Source: Massilia sp. R2A-15 (GTDB taxonomy: Bacteria; Pseudomonadota; Gammaproteobacteria; Burkholderiales; Burkholderiaceae_D). From it: 64,000 bases of DNA. Positions 24,675 through 33,721 of this stretch are shown here, piece by piece. Both the position numbers and the translations under genes were made by a program. The notes beneath the pieces were generated by a model, which saw nothing but the letters and a program-made list of their open reading frames with translations, was not told the DNA's origin and ran no database searches. The stretch spans positions 2,170,001-2,234,000 of the forward strand of contig NZ_CP131935.1 in assembly GCF_030704305.1 (NCBI RefSeq), given 5' to 3'. Positions within the stretch are counted from its first letter, which is position 1, and the number at the start of each line of letters is the position of its first letter.

Positions 24675-25694
24675 TCAGCCTTTCTTGTGGGTCAGTTGAT
24701 CGGTAACGACGGCGAGGATGACCAGCACGCCGGTGACCAGCACCTGGTACACCGACGACACGCCCATCAGGGTCAGGCCGTTGCGGAATACGCCGACGAT
24801 CAGCACGCCGACCAGCGTGCCCATGATCGAGCCGCGCCCGCCGAACAGGCTGGTGCCGCCGAGCACCACCGCGGTGATGCTGTCGAGGTTGTCGGTCTGG
24901 CCGGCTTGCGGGTCGCCCACGCCCATCCGGGCCACCGACAGCAAGGCGGCAATGCCGTAGAAGAATCCCGCCACCACGTAGACCGTGACCAGCACCTTGT
25001 TGGTGGCGATGCCGGTCAGGCGCGCCGCTTCCGGATTATTGCCCACCGCGTACAGGTGGCGGCCGGGCGCCGTGTCGCGCAGGAACAGCCAGGTCAGCCC
25101 GTACAGCGCCAGCATCAGCACGGTGCCGTAGGTGAACGTGGCCTGGCCAAGCTGGAAGGTATTGCCGAAGAACGCCATCGCATCCGGCACGCCGGTGACG
25201 GTCTGGGCATGCGAGTAGATCTGGGTGATGGCGAAGGCGATGTTCATCGTGCCGAGCGTGACGATGAAGGCCGGCAGCTTGACGGCGGTGACCAGCGCGC
25301 CGTTGACGTAGCCGACCAGGGTGCAGACGCCAATGCCGCAGACGATCGCGAGATAGGGATCGATGCCGTGATCGACCGCGAACTTGGTCATCACCACCGA
25401 GCCGAGCGCCATCGCCATGCCGCAGGACAGGTCGATGCCGGCGGTCAGGATGATCAGGGTCTGGCCGATCGCGATGATGCCCACCACCATGACCTGCTGC
25501 AGGATCAGCGAGAAATTCTGGCCGGTGAAGAAGCGGTCGGACTGGAACGCGAAGAAGATGCAGGCGGCCAGCAGGGCGAACACCGGGCCGAGCTTGGAGA
25601 CCGGCGGCAAGGCAGCCTTCGGCAGCGTGATGCCTTTCGGCCGGAGCGCGTCCAGGCCGTGGAAGAAGTGCGACTTGTTGAAATGGATGTTCAT
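24675..25694 (-). CDS. frcC: sugar ABC transporter permease (FrcC-like)
   Basis: The membrane subunit of the importer, 339 residues with about ten hydrophobic segments. It has the CUT2 permease features GQTLIILTAGIDLSCG and the late GTSLFGGRGSIMGTLVGV. It probably works as a dimer with FrcA and receives sugar from FrcB. The gene follows frcB by 37 bases. Confidence 0.92.
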   Translation of the reverse strand: MNIHFNKSHFFHGLDALRPKGITLPKAALPPVSKLGPVFALLAACIFFAFQSDRFFTGQNFSLILQQVMVVGIIAIGQTLIILTAGIDLSCGMAMALGSVVMTKFAVDHGIDPYLAIVCGIGVCTLVGYVNGALVTAVKLPAFIVTLGTMNIAFAITQIYSHAQTVTGVPDAMAFFGNTFQLGQATFTYGTVLMLALYGLTWLFLRDTAPGRHLYAVGNNPEAARLTGIATNKVLVTVYVVAGFFYGIAALLSVARMGVGDPQAGQTDNLDSITAVVLGGTSLFGGRGSIMGTLVGVLIVGVFRNGLTLMGVSSVYQVLVTGVLVILAVVTDQLTHKKG

Positions 25695-25731
25695 GGCATG
25701 AATCCTTCAAATCGGGAAAATCGGAGGGAGG

Positions 25732-26724
25732 CTATTTGCCCCAGCAGGCGGACAGGCCGTAGGCGGTGTCGCGGCTCTCGACGCCGGCCTGCGCGCGGTC
25801 GGTGATCAGCGTGACGCCGGTGTCGACATAGCCGCTGGCCTTCTTGCCGGTCTTCGCGTACTCGACGCCGGCGTCGACCGCCTGCACCGCCATGTTCAGC
25901 GGGTACTGCTGCGCTGTCGCGGCAATCACGCCGGCCTTCACGTCGCGCACGCCGGTGCAGCCGCCGTCGACCGAGACGATCGTCACGCCCTTCTCTTTGC
26001 CGGCGGCCTTCAGTGCCTTGTAGGCGCCCGCCGCAGCCGGCTCATTTATCGTGTAGACCAGATTGATGCCGGGATTTTTTTGCAGGCAGTTTTCCATCGC
26101 CGTCTGGCCCTTGCCCTGGTCGCCGTGGCTGTCGGCCATACAGACCACCTCGGCGGTCCTGGCGAGCTCGGTGGTTTTGGCCGTCACGCCTGGCGCGCCC
26201 ATGCCGGCAATGAAGCCGTTGTGGCGCGCGATGCCGACCGGGTGGCCCGGCATCAAATCGAGCATCGCGATCTTTGCCGGCTTGCCGGCCAGCGCAGCCT
26301 TTGCATATTGGCCGATCAGCAGGCCCGCCTTGAAATTGTCGGTGGCGTACAGGGCGTCGGTGGCGCTTTGCGGATCGGCCGGGCTGTCGAGCGCGATGAC
26401 CAGGATGCCGGCGGCGCGCGCTTTCTTGATCGCGGGGACGATCGCCTTTGAGTCGTTCGGCGTGATCAGGATGGCCTTGGCGCCGGCCCCGATCATGTTC
26501 TCGATGGCGGTGACCTGGCCGGCGTTGTCGCCGTCGGACCGGCCGGCGCCGGTGAGCAGCTTGGCGCCCTTGAGCTGGGCGCGCTGCTGGGCGCCTTCCT
26601 TCATCTTGACGAAGAAAGGATTGGTTTCGGTCTTGGTGATGATGCCGATGACTGGCTGGTCTGCCGCGGCGGCGATGCCGCACGCAGCGAGCAGCGCTAC
26701 GGCGAGGCTGTGCTGGAAGTTCAT
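25732..26724 (-). CDS. frcB: periplasmic sugar-binding protein (FrcB-like)
   Basis: The solute receptor of the importer, a 330-residue precursor. A signal peptide ends IAAAA, followed by a type I periplasmic-binding fold: IGIITKTETNPFFVKMKEGA, ITPNDSKAIVPAIKKARAAG, VIALDSPADP and INEPAAAGAYKALK. Fructose is the best guess because operon partners include a fructokinase-like gene and a single-domain ATPase; ribose or another sugar is possible. A candidate ROK operator lies 73-93 bases upstream. Confidence 0.9.
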   Translation of the reverse strand: MNFQHSLAVALLAACGIAAAADQPVIGIITKTETNPFFVKMKEGAQQRAQLKGAKLLTGAGRSDGDNAGQVTAIENMIGAGAKAILITPNDSKAIVPAIKKARAAGILVIALDSPADPQSATDALYATDNFKAGLLIGQYAKAALAGKPAKIAMLDLMPGHPVGIARHNGFIAGMGAPGVTAKTTELARTAEVVCMADSHGDQGKGQTAMENCLQKNPGINLVYTINEPAAAGAYKALKAAGKEKGVTIVSVDGGCTGVRDVKAGVIAATAQQYPLNMAVQAVDAGVEYAKTGKKASGYVDTGVTLITDRAQAGVESRDTAYGLSACWGK

Positions 26725-26796
26725 TGAATTGTCTCCGAATGATTTTTGTGTGCGACGTCGTCTTGCGCCTTGAATCCAATATACGCCCGCCTTTTT

Positions 26797-26817
26797 AATA
26801 AATCAAGCGGTTTTATC
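26797..26817. promoter_or_regulatory. candidate ROK operator upstream of frcB
   Basis: Read on the minus strand, the 21 bases are GATAAAACCG-CT-TGATTTATT. They match the site at 29187-29207 at 18 of 21 positions. The element is an imperfect palindrome with AATAAA/TTTATT-like arms, as expected for a dimeric regulator. It sits in the 132-base gap between the porin gene and frcB. Confidence 0.6.
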
Positions 26818-26856
26818 AATTATGCTGGGCGCATACCGGGATGCCTTTTTCCTGCT

Positions 26857-28146
26857 TTACCACCAGCTTTCGACCTGGAAACCAACCGTTGTGCCGCTGG
26901 TGCCGTTGTTGTAGACCGGGCCGGAATTATTGGCCGCGTTCACCAGCGCGGTCGCCGCGTTGTTCCATCTGCCGTAGGTAACGAAAGCGCGCAGTTCCGG
27001 GCGGTCCCACACGCCGGGCCCGCGCGACAGCGTCGGCGCGATGGTCAGCTTGGTCAGGCGCGCGGCCGGGCCGCCGGTGGCCGACGTGACCCTGTCGGTG
27101 CCCAGCTCGGCCTGCAGTTTGAAGTAGCGCGAAAAAGCGTAGACCGGGCGCACGCCCAGCGTGGTCCAGGTAGTCGTGCCGCCCGCGTCCGACTTGTCGC
27201 GCTGGACCAGCACCACCGCCTGGACGCCGAAGTTGCGCGTCAGCTGGCTCCACAGCGCGTCGAACACGCGCATGCGTTTTGCGTCCGAGCCCAGCAAGGT
27301 GCTGCCGGACTTGCCCATCGTGTCGCCGCCGGCGCTGTCTTCGCCGGTGAGCGGTGCGCCGCGGCCGGTGCCGGGCCCCACCCCATACTGCACGCCGAAG
27401 ATGTTGTTGCCCTCGCCGAACAGCTTGTCCTGCTTGTGCATCACCAGCAGCTGCCAGCCGTTGTGCGTGGCCGCCCCGCCCTGCGCGGTGATCCACGTGC
27501 CGACCGCGTCGATGGTGCCGTTCTGGTTGACCGGCAGGTCCTGGTACAGCAGATTCTGGCGGATCGCCGCGGCGGTGCCGGTGCGCGCGCCGGTCGCCGG
27601 GTCGAAGGTATTGCGGTCGTTGTCCTTGAACACGGCGTAGCTGAGGTGGCCCGGTCCCAGCTTGACCTGGTCGACGCCGGCGCCGGTGCCGTTCAGGTGG
27701 ATGTACTGCAGGTCGAGCATGTGGATGTCGGGACGGATGTAGAAGCGCTTGCCCATCCACGCCACGCCGCCGTTGAGGAAGCCGAGTCCCTTCGCCTCGA
27801 CGTAGGCCTTGGCCAGCTTCACTTCCGAGCCCGGCCCGGAAAAGCTCGAGTTCGGGGCGAAGGCGTTGACCCAGATGGTGCCGGCGAAGGTGACGCCGTC
27901 CTCGGTCTTCGGCATCTCATGCGTATAGCCGAATTCGGCGTACGAGTCGCACTCGTTGCCCAGCCGGTATTTCATCGTGTTGCCGCCCAGGCCGTAGCAG
28001 CTCATCGGGCCGTGCGCCGAGCCCGCCCCCGCGCCGATCCGGAAATAGCCGTGAAATCCCGGATGGTCGTGGCCGTAGTCTTCGCCGGCGGCGGCCGCGC
28101 CGCAGCACAGCGCCAGCGCAAGCGCCGTCACTTTTCTTCGCTTCAT
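26857..28146 (-). CDS. LamB-like sugar porin (maltoporin family)
   Basis: An outer-membrane beta-barrel, 429 residues. A signal peptide (ending AAAAG) is followed by FHGYFRIGAGAGS, close to the maltoporin N-terminus. Strands such as EFGYTHEMPKTEDGVTFAGT follow, and the C-terminus VGFQVESWW fits the family. It would let the sugar cross the outer membrane for the ABC system. It lies between the kinase and binding-protein genes. The exact sugar is unknown. Confidence 0.85.
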   Translation of the reverse strand: MKRRKVTALALALCCGAAAAGEDYGHDHPGFHGYFRIGAGAGSAHGPMSCYGLGGNTMKYRLGNECDSYAEFGYTHEMPKTEDGVTFAGTIWVNAFAPNSSFSGPGSEVKLAKAYVEAKGLGFLNGGVAWMGKRFYIRPDIHMLDLQYIHLNGTGAGVDQVKLGPGHLSYAVFKDNDRNTFDPATGARTGTAAAIRQNLLYQDLPVNQNGTIDAVGTWITAQGGAATHNGWQLLVMHKQDKLFGEGNNIFGVQYGVGPGTGRGAPLTGEDSAGGDTMGKSGSTLLGSDAKRMRVFDALWSQLTRNFGVQAVVLVQRDKSDAGGTTTWTTLGVRPVYAFSRYFKLQAELGTDRVTSATGGPAARLTKLTIAPTLSRGPGVWDRPELRAFVTYGRWNNAATALVNAANNSGPVYNNGTSGTTVGFQVESWW

Positions 28147-28207
28147 GTCGTCTCCTCATTATTGTAGGGATACCGCGGAAAATACTGTCGTCACCTCTCC
28201 TTCACCT

Positions 28208-29170
28208 TCACTGCCCTGCACTCGCGTGCCGGGAAACTTCATCGAGCGTCTCCTGCCAGGTGGCGGGATCGCAGCCGGAGCGCATGATGTTCACGCTCGC
28301 CGCGGCGATCGCATGGCGCAGCGCGGCGCGCAACTGGGCCGGTTCGAGCGCCGCCAGCTGCTCCCTGCTGGCCAGCGCGCCGGCGCGCAGCAGGCAGGCG
28401 ACCAGGCCGGCATGGAAGCAATCGCCGGCGCCGACCGTATCGACCACGCGCAAGCCGGCCGGCGCCGCCAGTTCCACTTGGTGGCGGCGCGTCAGCAAGG
28501 CGGCGCCGCGCGGGCCCTGCGTGTAGACCACCAGTTCGAGCGCCGAACCGGGGAACAGCGCGCCGACGATGGCGTCCAGGCTGCCGCGGCCGATGCCGAG
28601 CGCGTCGAGATCCTCGTCGCTGACCTTGGCGACGTGGGCCTGGTCCAGCGCGCGCCGCACGCCGGCGCCGTACGCTCCCAGGTCGCTGGCGAGCATCGGC
28701 CGCATGTTCGCGTCGACCGACACCAGCGCCCCGCGGGCCGCCGCCGCCGCGCAGATCTCCAGCGTTTTATCGAGGTCGGCCGGCACCAGCGTCAGGCCAC
28801 CGGTGTGCAGCAGTTCGAGCGGCGCCGGGAAAGCGGCGATCGCAGCGCGCGCATCGATGTCGCGGTCGGCCACGCCCTCGCGGTGGAAGGCGTAACTTGG
28901 GCTGCCGTAGGCGTCGAGGCTGACCACGGCCAGCGAGGTCGGACCGGCGCTGCGCGGATGACCCGGCAGGTCCACGCCGGCGCCGCGCAGCAGGGCGTCG
29001 AAGCGTTCGCCGAAGTGATCGCGCGACAGCGGGTTGAGATAGCGGGTCGGTACGCCCTGGCGCGCCAGGGCCACCGTGAAATTGCAGACCGAACCGCCCA
29101 GGCAGGGGGCGAAGCGGCCGTCGGGCTGTTCGATCAGGTCGACCAGCGCTTCGCCGAAAGTGGCAATCAT
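28208..29170 (-). CDS. PfkB family carbohydrate kinase, probable fructokinase
   Basis: A cytoplasmic sugar kinase of 320 residues. It has the N-terminal FGEALVDLIEQ, the GGSVCNFTVALARQG motif, the Asp-containing LVSVDANMRPML region and the catalytic anion hole DTVGAGDCFHAGL. It probably phosphorylates the incoming sugar, most likely fructose to fructose 6-phosphate. It is first in the minus-strand operon. A 21-base palindromic operator candidate ends 17 bases before its ATG. Confidence 0.9.
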   Translation of the reverse strand: MIATFGEALVDLIEQPDGRFAPCLGGSVCNFTVALARQGVPTRYLNPLSRDHFGERFDALLRGAGVDLPGHPRSAGPTSLAVVSLDAYGSPSYAFHREGVADRDIDARAAIAAFPAPLELLHTGGLTLVPADLDKTLEICAAAAARGALVSVDANMRPMLASDLGAYGAGVRRALDQAHVAKVSDEDLDALGIGRGSLDAIVGALFPGSALELVVYTQGPRGAALLTRRHQVELAAPAGLRVVDTVGAGDCFHAGLVACLLRAGALASREQLAALEPAQLRAALRHAIAAASVNIMRSGCDPATWQETLDEVSRHASAGQ

Positions 29171-29186
29171 CGCGTCGATTTCCTTA

Positions 29187-29207
29187 AATAAAACCGTCTG
29201 ATTTATT
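29187..29207. promoter_or_regulatory. candidate ROK operator upstream of the sugar kinase gene
   Basis: AATAAAACCG-TC-TGATTTATT on the plus strand, near-palindromic. It is almost the same as the site before frcB. It lies immediately upstream of the kinase start, where a bound repressor would block transcription or its start region. Confidence 0.62.
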
Positions 29208-29296
29208 AATGAAATCGACTATAGGCCGATTTAGCGGGCCGGTAAAGAGGGGGATGTAAAAATAAATTGGGAGGTGTTGCGCCCGGCGCCAAGTTC

Positions 29297-29336
29297 GGGG
29301 TCAGGTCCGGCGGAGCGACGGGGACGCCGAGTCCCC
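29297..29336. repeat. composite intergenic repeat: half palindrome fused to a small hairpin
   Basis: GGGGTCAGGTCC-GGCGGAGCGACGG is followed by the hairpin GGGGAC-GCCGA-GTCCCC (29320-29336). It is the same composite as at 9322-9361. It is located between the end of the hybrid kinase gene and the sugar kinase promoter. Confidence 0.78.
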
Positions 29337-29369
29337 AAGGGTTGGTCCGCGACTGTCGCAAGACCAGGA

Positions 29370-31685
29370 TCAGCTGCCCGCCAGGCCTTCCAGCAGCAGC
29401 ATCAGTTTTTTGGTGTCGATCGGCTTGACCAGGTGATGGTCGAAGCCCGCCGCGCGCGCGTCCCTGCGGTCGGTTTCCTGCCCGTACCCGGTCACGGCGA
29501 TCAGGGTCGCCTCCGCCGTCGCCGGCTCGCCGCGCAAGCACTGCGCCAGTTCGTGGCCGCTCATCCCCGGCAGGCCGATGTCGAGCAGGCAGGCGTGCGG
29601 GCGCCACGAACGCGCCAGCGCCAGTGCGCCGGCGCCGGCATGCTCGACCAGCACGTCATGCCCGGCCGACTTGAGCAGCAACGACAGCATGGCCGCCGCA
29701 TCGGCATTGTCGTCGACCACGAGGATACGCAAGCCCTTCACCGCGGCGTGCACCGCGTCCTCGCCGTGCGCCCCGGTGGCCGGCTGGTCTTGCCGCAGGC
29801 GCGTCAGCCGGATGCAGAACTGGCTGCCCTGCCCCGGTCCATCGGAGCGGCAGGTCACGGCGCCGCCATGCAGCGCCACCAGGCTCTTGACCAGCGCCAG
29901 TCCGAGGCCCAGCCCGCCGGACGACCGGTCCGAGCTGCGCGCCGCCTGGGTGAACAGGTCGAACACCCGCGGTATCAACTCCGCGTCCAGGCCAATGCCG
30001 TTGTCCGTCACCTTGATCAGCACCTCGGCGTCCTGCAGTTCGATCGCCAGTTCGACCCGCCCGCCGTCCGGCGTATATTTTGCCGCGTTGTTCAGCAGGT
30101 TGGTGACCACCTGCACCAGCCGCTCCTTGTCGCCGGAGACCATGGCGCGGTCGGGCGGGAGATGCAGCATCAGCTGGTGGTGGCGCGAACGCACCAGCGG
30201 CATCACCTGCTCGGCCGCGTCGGTGACGATCTCGCGGCAGTCGACCGGCCGCATCTCCAGTTCCACCAGCCCGCGCGTGACGCGCGACACGTCCAGCAGG
30301 TCGTTCAGCAGGTGCGTCATGTGTTCGGCCTGGCGCGCGATGACTTCGCTGATCTTGCGCACGCGCGCCTCGTCCGGCCGGCCCAGCTGCAGCAGGTCGG
30401 CCGCGGCCCGGATCGGCGCCAGCGGATTTCTCAGCTCGTGGCCCAGCATGGCCAGGAATTCATCCTTGGCGCGCGCCGCGGCGACCAGGTCCGCGTTCAG
30501 GCGTTCGATCTCCTTGCGCGCCACCACGTGGGGCGTGATATCGACCGCCATCGCCATCAGCGCATACACGCCGCCGGCCACGCTGCGCAGGGGCGCCAGG
30601 TTGAAACTGAAGTACTTGTCCTGCATCTCGCCGCCGCTGTCGCTGCGCAGGCGCACGTGGGTCTCCTCCGTGCGGTACGGCACCCCGGTGCGATACGCGG
30701 CCTGGATGGTGCGCAGCACTTCGGTGCCGGCCAGCTCCGGAAACACGTCGAGGTAGGCCCTGCCGGTGATGTTGCTGCGGCCGACGATGTTGCAGTAGAT
30801 CGGGTTCGCCAGGTGATACACCAGGTCTTCGCCGACCAGCAGCGCGGCGCCGACCGGCGCATCGGACAGCAGCCGGTCGCGATCGGCCCGCGCGATCTCG
30901 TGCTTGCGCGCGCTTTCCAGCGCTGCGATCGCCTCGCCGATCGCGGCGGTGAACTGCTCGAGGAATTCGCGGTAGCCATCGTCGAAAGGAAGCTGGTCGC
31001 TCAGTCCGAAGCAAATCGCCAGCCCGCCGTCCGGCTGTGCATCGGCGACCCGGAATACCGCCGCAGCTGCCGGCGATCCGGCGCCATCGTCGCCCACTTG
31101 CATGGAGGGGATGTCCGAAGCATTGGCCAGCGCCGCGCTTTTCGCCTGCGCGATCACTTCCTCGCGCGAGGAACAGCCGCTCACCAAGCGCGTGAAGGCG
31201 GCGAGCATCTGCTGGCGCCGCTGGGCCAGCACGCGCGCCGTCGTTTCAGTGCAAATGGTCAGCACGCCACAAAGCGCGCCATCGTCGCCGAACACCGGCG
31301 TGTAGGTGTAGCTCCAGTAGACTTCTTCCATCCGGCCGTTGCGCCAGATGGGCACCAGCGCGTCTTCCTTGACGGTGGGCCGGCCCAGCGCGAGGACGCG
31401 TTCGATCTGGCCTCCGACCACGGGCCAGACGTCCTGCCAGAATTGAACCGCGGGCTGGCCCAGCGCGCCGGGATGGCGGTTGCCCAGGCACGGAGCGAAG
31501 GCGTCGTTGTAGATCTGGACCAGCTCTGTCCCCCACCACAGCAGCATGGGCTGTTCGGCGGCGAGCACCATCGCCATCATGCTCTTGAGCGATACCGGCC
31601 AGGTGTCTCGCGGCCCCAGTGCCGTCGCCGTCCAGTCGTAGGCAGCGACCCGTTCGCGCACAGTCATGGCGGGCGAGTCCATCAT
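29370..31685 (-). CDS. hybrid sensor histidine kinase with C-terminal receiver
   Basis: A soluble sensor kinase of 771 residues. A PAS-like N-terminal domain (1-150: TWPVSLKSMMAMVLAAEQPM, IYNDAFAPCLG) and a GAF-like stretch (160-260) precede a second PAS (275-385). HisKA follows with His416 in EFLAMLGHELRNPLAP, then HATPase (NLLNNAAKYTPDGG, DNGIGL, GGLGLGLALVKSL). A terminal receiver carries its phospho-acceptor Asp in CLLDIGLPGMSG. It overlaps the upstream hybrid kinase gene by ATGA. Signal and output are unknown. Confidence 0.93.
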   Translation of the reverse strand: MMDSPAMTVRERVAAYDWTATALGPRDTWPVSLKSMMAMVLAAEQPMLLWWGTELVQIYNDAFAPCLGNRHPGALGQPAVQFWQDVWPVVGGQIERVLALGRPTVKEDALVPIWRNGRMEEVYWSYTYTPVFGDDGALCGVLTICTETTARVLAQRRQQMLAAFTRLVSGCSSREEVIAQAKSAALANASDIPSMQVGDDGAGSPAAAAVFRVADAQPDGGLAICFGLSDQLPFDDGYREFLEQFTAAIGEAIAALESARKHEIARADRDRLLSDAPVGAALLVGEDLVYHLANPIYCNIVGRSNITGRAYLDVFPELAGTEVLRTIQAAYRTGVPYRTEETHVRLRSDSGGEMQDKYFSFNLAPLRSVAGGVYALMAMAVDITPHVVARKEIERLNADLVAAARAKDEFLAMLGHELRNPLAPIRAAADLLQLGRPDEARVRKISEVIARQAEHMTHLLNDLLDVSRVTRGLVELEMRPVDCREIVTDAAEQVMPLVRSRHHQLMLHLPPDRAMVSGDKERLVQVVTNLLNNAAKYTPDGGRVELAIELQDAEVLIKVTDNGIGLDAELIPRVFDLFTQAARSSDRSSGGLGLGLALVKSLVALHGGAVTCRSDGPGQGSQFCIRLTRLRQDQPATGAHGEDAVHAAVKGLRILVVDDNADAAAMLSLLLKSAGHDVLVEHAGAGALALARSWRPHACLLDIGLPGMSGHELAQCLRGEPATAEATLIAVTGYGQETDRRDARAAGFDHHLVKPIDTKKLMLLLEGLAGS

Positions 31686-33634
31686 CGGCCTTGCCGCAGC
31701 TTCTTGATCACTTCGGACATGCGGTACGGCTTGACCAGCAGCTGGAATTTCGACGTGTCGCCAAACTGGGGCGCCAGTTCGGGCCTCGCGTATCCCGATA
31801 CCAGCAGCACCTGGATGTCCGGGTTGATCAGCAGCGCTTCGCGTCCCAGTTCATAACCGTTCATGCCGGGCATGACGACGTCCGAAAAAAGCACGTCGAT
31901 GTCCGGCATCCGCCGCAGGATCGCCAGCGCTTCGGTGCCGCTGTTGGCGGAGAAGACGTCGTAGCCCAGGCTCTTGAACTGTTCGACGGCGATGCCCAGC
32001 ACCTCCGGCTGGTCGTCGACGATCAGCGCCTTGTCGTTGCCGTTGTTGGTCTCGAGCGAGGCGCCGGCGCCGTCCTGCTCCAGCAGCGGGAAATACAGCG
32101 AGATGCAGGTGCCGTGACCGGTCTCGCTGTGGATGTGCAGCACGCCGCCCGATTGCTGCACCAGCCCGTACGCCTGGCTCAGGCCCAGGCCCGTGCCCTT
32201 GCCGACCGGCTTGGTGGTGAAGAACGGCTCGACCGCGCGCGCCACGACGTCGGCCGGCATGCCGATGCCGTTGTCGGACACGGACATGCGCAGATAGGCG
32301 CCCGCCGCCGCACCCGCGACCTGCTGATCGGCCAGGTGCACCAGCTCGGTCCGGATCACCAGCGTGCCGCCCGCGGGCATCGCGTCGCACGCATTCGAAA
32401 TGAGGTTCAGCACCGCCGCCTCGAACTGCACCGCGTCGATGCGCACCAAGTTGGGCTGATCGCACAGCTTCAGTTCGAACTGGACCTCCGGCGGCACGGC
32501 GCGGCGCAGGATCGCCTCGAACTGCTGGATCACCTTGTTCAGGTTGTAGTCGTCCTGCACCTGCGGCTGCTGGCGCGCGAACGAAAGCAGCTGCTGCGTG
32601 AGCGCGGCGCCGCGCATGGCCGCGCGCTGGATGCTGTCGAGGATTTTCGCCGAGCTCGCGCTTTTGTGTTCGCGCGCGAGCAGTTCGGCCCCGCTGACGA
32701 TCACGTTGAGCAGGTTGTTGAAGTCGTGCGCGATGCCGCCGGTGAGCTTGCCGATCGCCTCGAGCTTTTGCGACTGGAACAGCGCTTCGCGGGTCTTTTC
32801 CAGCGTTTCGGCGGCGTCGCGCCGCTCGGTGATGTCGCGCGTGATCTTGGCGAAGCCGATCAGCTCTCCGGCGTCGTTGCGGATCGCGTCGATCACCACG
32901 TGCGACCAGAAAGTGGAGCCGTCCTTGCGCACGCGCCAGCCTTCGTTCTCGAAGCGCCCTTCGCTGCGCGCCCGCGCCAGCGCCTTCTCCGGCAGTCCCG
33001 CGGCCCGGTCCGGCTCGGTGTAGAAGCGCGAGAAATGGGTGCCCACGACGTCCGCGGCCTGGTACCCCTTGATGCGCGCGGCGCCGGCATTCCAGTTGGT
33101 GACCAGGCCTTCGGGCGAAAGCATGTAGATCGCGTAGTCGGTGACGCCCTGCACCAGAAGGCGGAACTTCTCCTCGCTGGCGCGCAGCCGGTCCTGGGCC
33201 AGCTTGCGATCGGTGACGTCGCGGGTGATCTTGGCAAAGCCCACCAGTTCGCCGTCCTCGCCGCGGATCGCGTCGATCACCACGCTGGCCCAGAAGCGAG
33301 TCTTGTCCTTGCGCACGCGCCAGCCCTCTTCTTCGTATTTGCCCGCCGACTCGGCCGTCGCAAGGGCGCGCTGCGGCTTGCCCGATAGCCGGTCCTCGTC
33401 GGTGTAGAAGCGCGAGAAGTGGCAGCCGATGATCTCGGCGGCGGTGTATTGCTTGAAGCGCTGGGCGCCGGCGTTCCACGTGGCGACCGTGCCATCGGGC
33501 GCCAGCGCGTAGATGGCGTAATCGGTGACGCCGCTGATGAACCGTTCGAGGTAGCGCGCATCGGTAGCGGACGAGGCGACGGCGCTGGCCGTGGCGCTGC
33601 GGCCGTTGGGCGCAGATGGATCGTTAGGGGACAT
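31682..33634 (-). CDS. hybrid sensor histidine kinase with tandem PAS domains
   Basis: About 650 residues. Two closely similar PAS domains (about 28-143 and 157-272) share [34 protein letters not shown] and GFAKITRD, an internal duplication. HisKA follows with His303 in [14 protein letters not shown], then HATPase ([32 protein letters not shown]). A terminal receiver carries [13 protein letters not shown]. The ATG at 33634 was chosen because the frame upstream of it lacks PAS similarity; the start is moderately certain. The stop overlaps the next kinase start by four bases. Confidence 0.92.
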   Translation of the reverse strand: MSPNDPSAPNGRSATASAVASSATDARYLERFISGVTDYAIYALAPDGTVATWNAGAQRFKQYTAAEIIGCHFSRFYTDEDRLSGKPQRALATAESAGKYEEEGWRVRKDKTRFWASVVIDAIRGEDGELVGFAKITRDVTDRKLAQDRLRASEEKFRLLVQGVTDYAIYMLSPEGLVTNWNAGAARIKGYQAADVVGTHFSRFYTEPDRAAGLPEKALARARSEGRFENEGWRVRKDGSTFWSHVVIDAIRNDAGELIGFAKITRDITERRDAAETLEKTREALFQSQKLEAIGKLTGGIAHDFNNLLNVIVSGAELLAREHKSASSAKILDSIQRAAMRGAALTQQLLSFARQQPQVQDDYNLNKVIQQFEAILRRAVPPEVQFELKLCDQPNLVRIDAVQFEAAVLNLISNACDAMPAGGTLVIRTELVHLADQQVAGAAAGAYLRMSVSDNGIGMPADVVARAVEPFFTTKPVGKGTGLGLSQAYGLVQQSGGVLHIHSETGHGTCISLYFPLLEQDGAGASLETNNGNDKALIVDDQPEVLGIAVEQFKSLGYDVFSANSGTEALAILRRMPDIDVLFSDVVMPGMNGYELGREALLINPDIQVLLVSGYARPELAPQFGDTSKFQLLVKPYRMSEVIKKLRQGR

Positions 33635-33721
33635 TCGGCTCACTGGGACAGTTTTCACGCAACTTGCATACTGTACACTAAATGGCACCAATGCAGCGCG
33701 CGCCTCGGAGCCCCGCGCGGC

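Noticed and set aside
29274..31856. Open frame of 860 codons opposite the hybrid kinase
   Set aside because: Antisense shadow of a well-supported multi-domain kinase, with His/Gln/Arg-rich composition and no motif.
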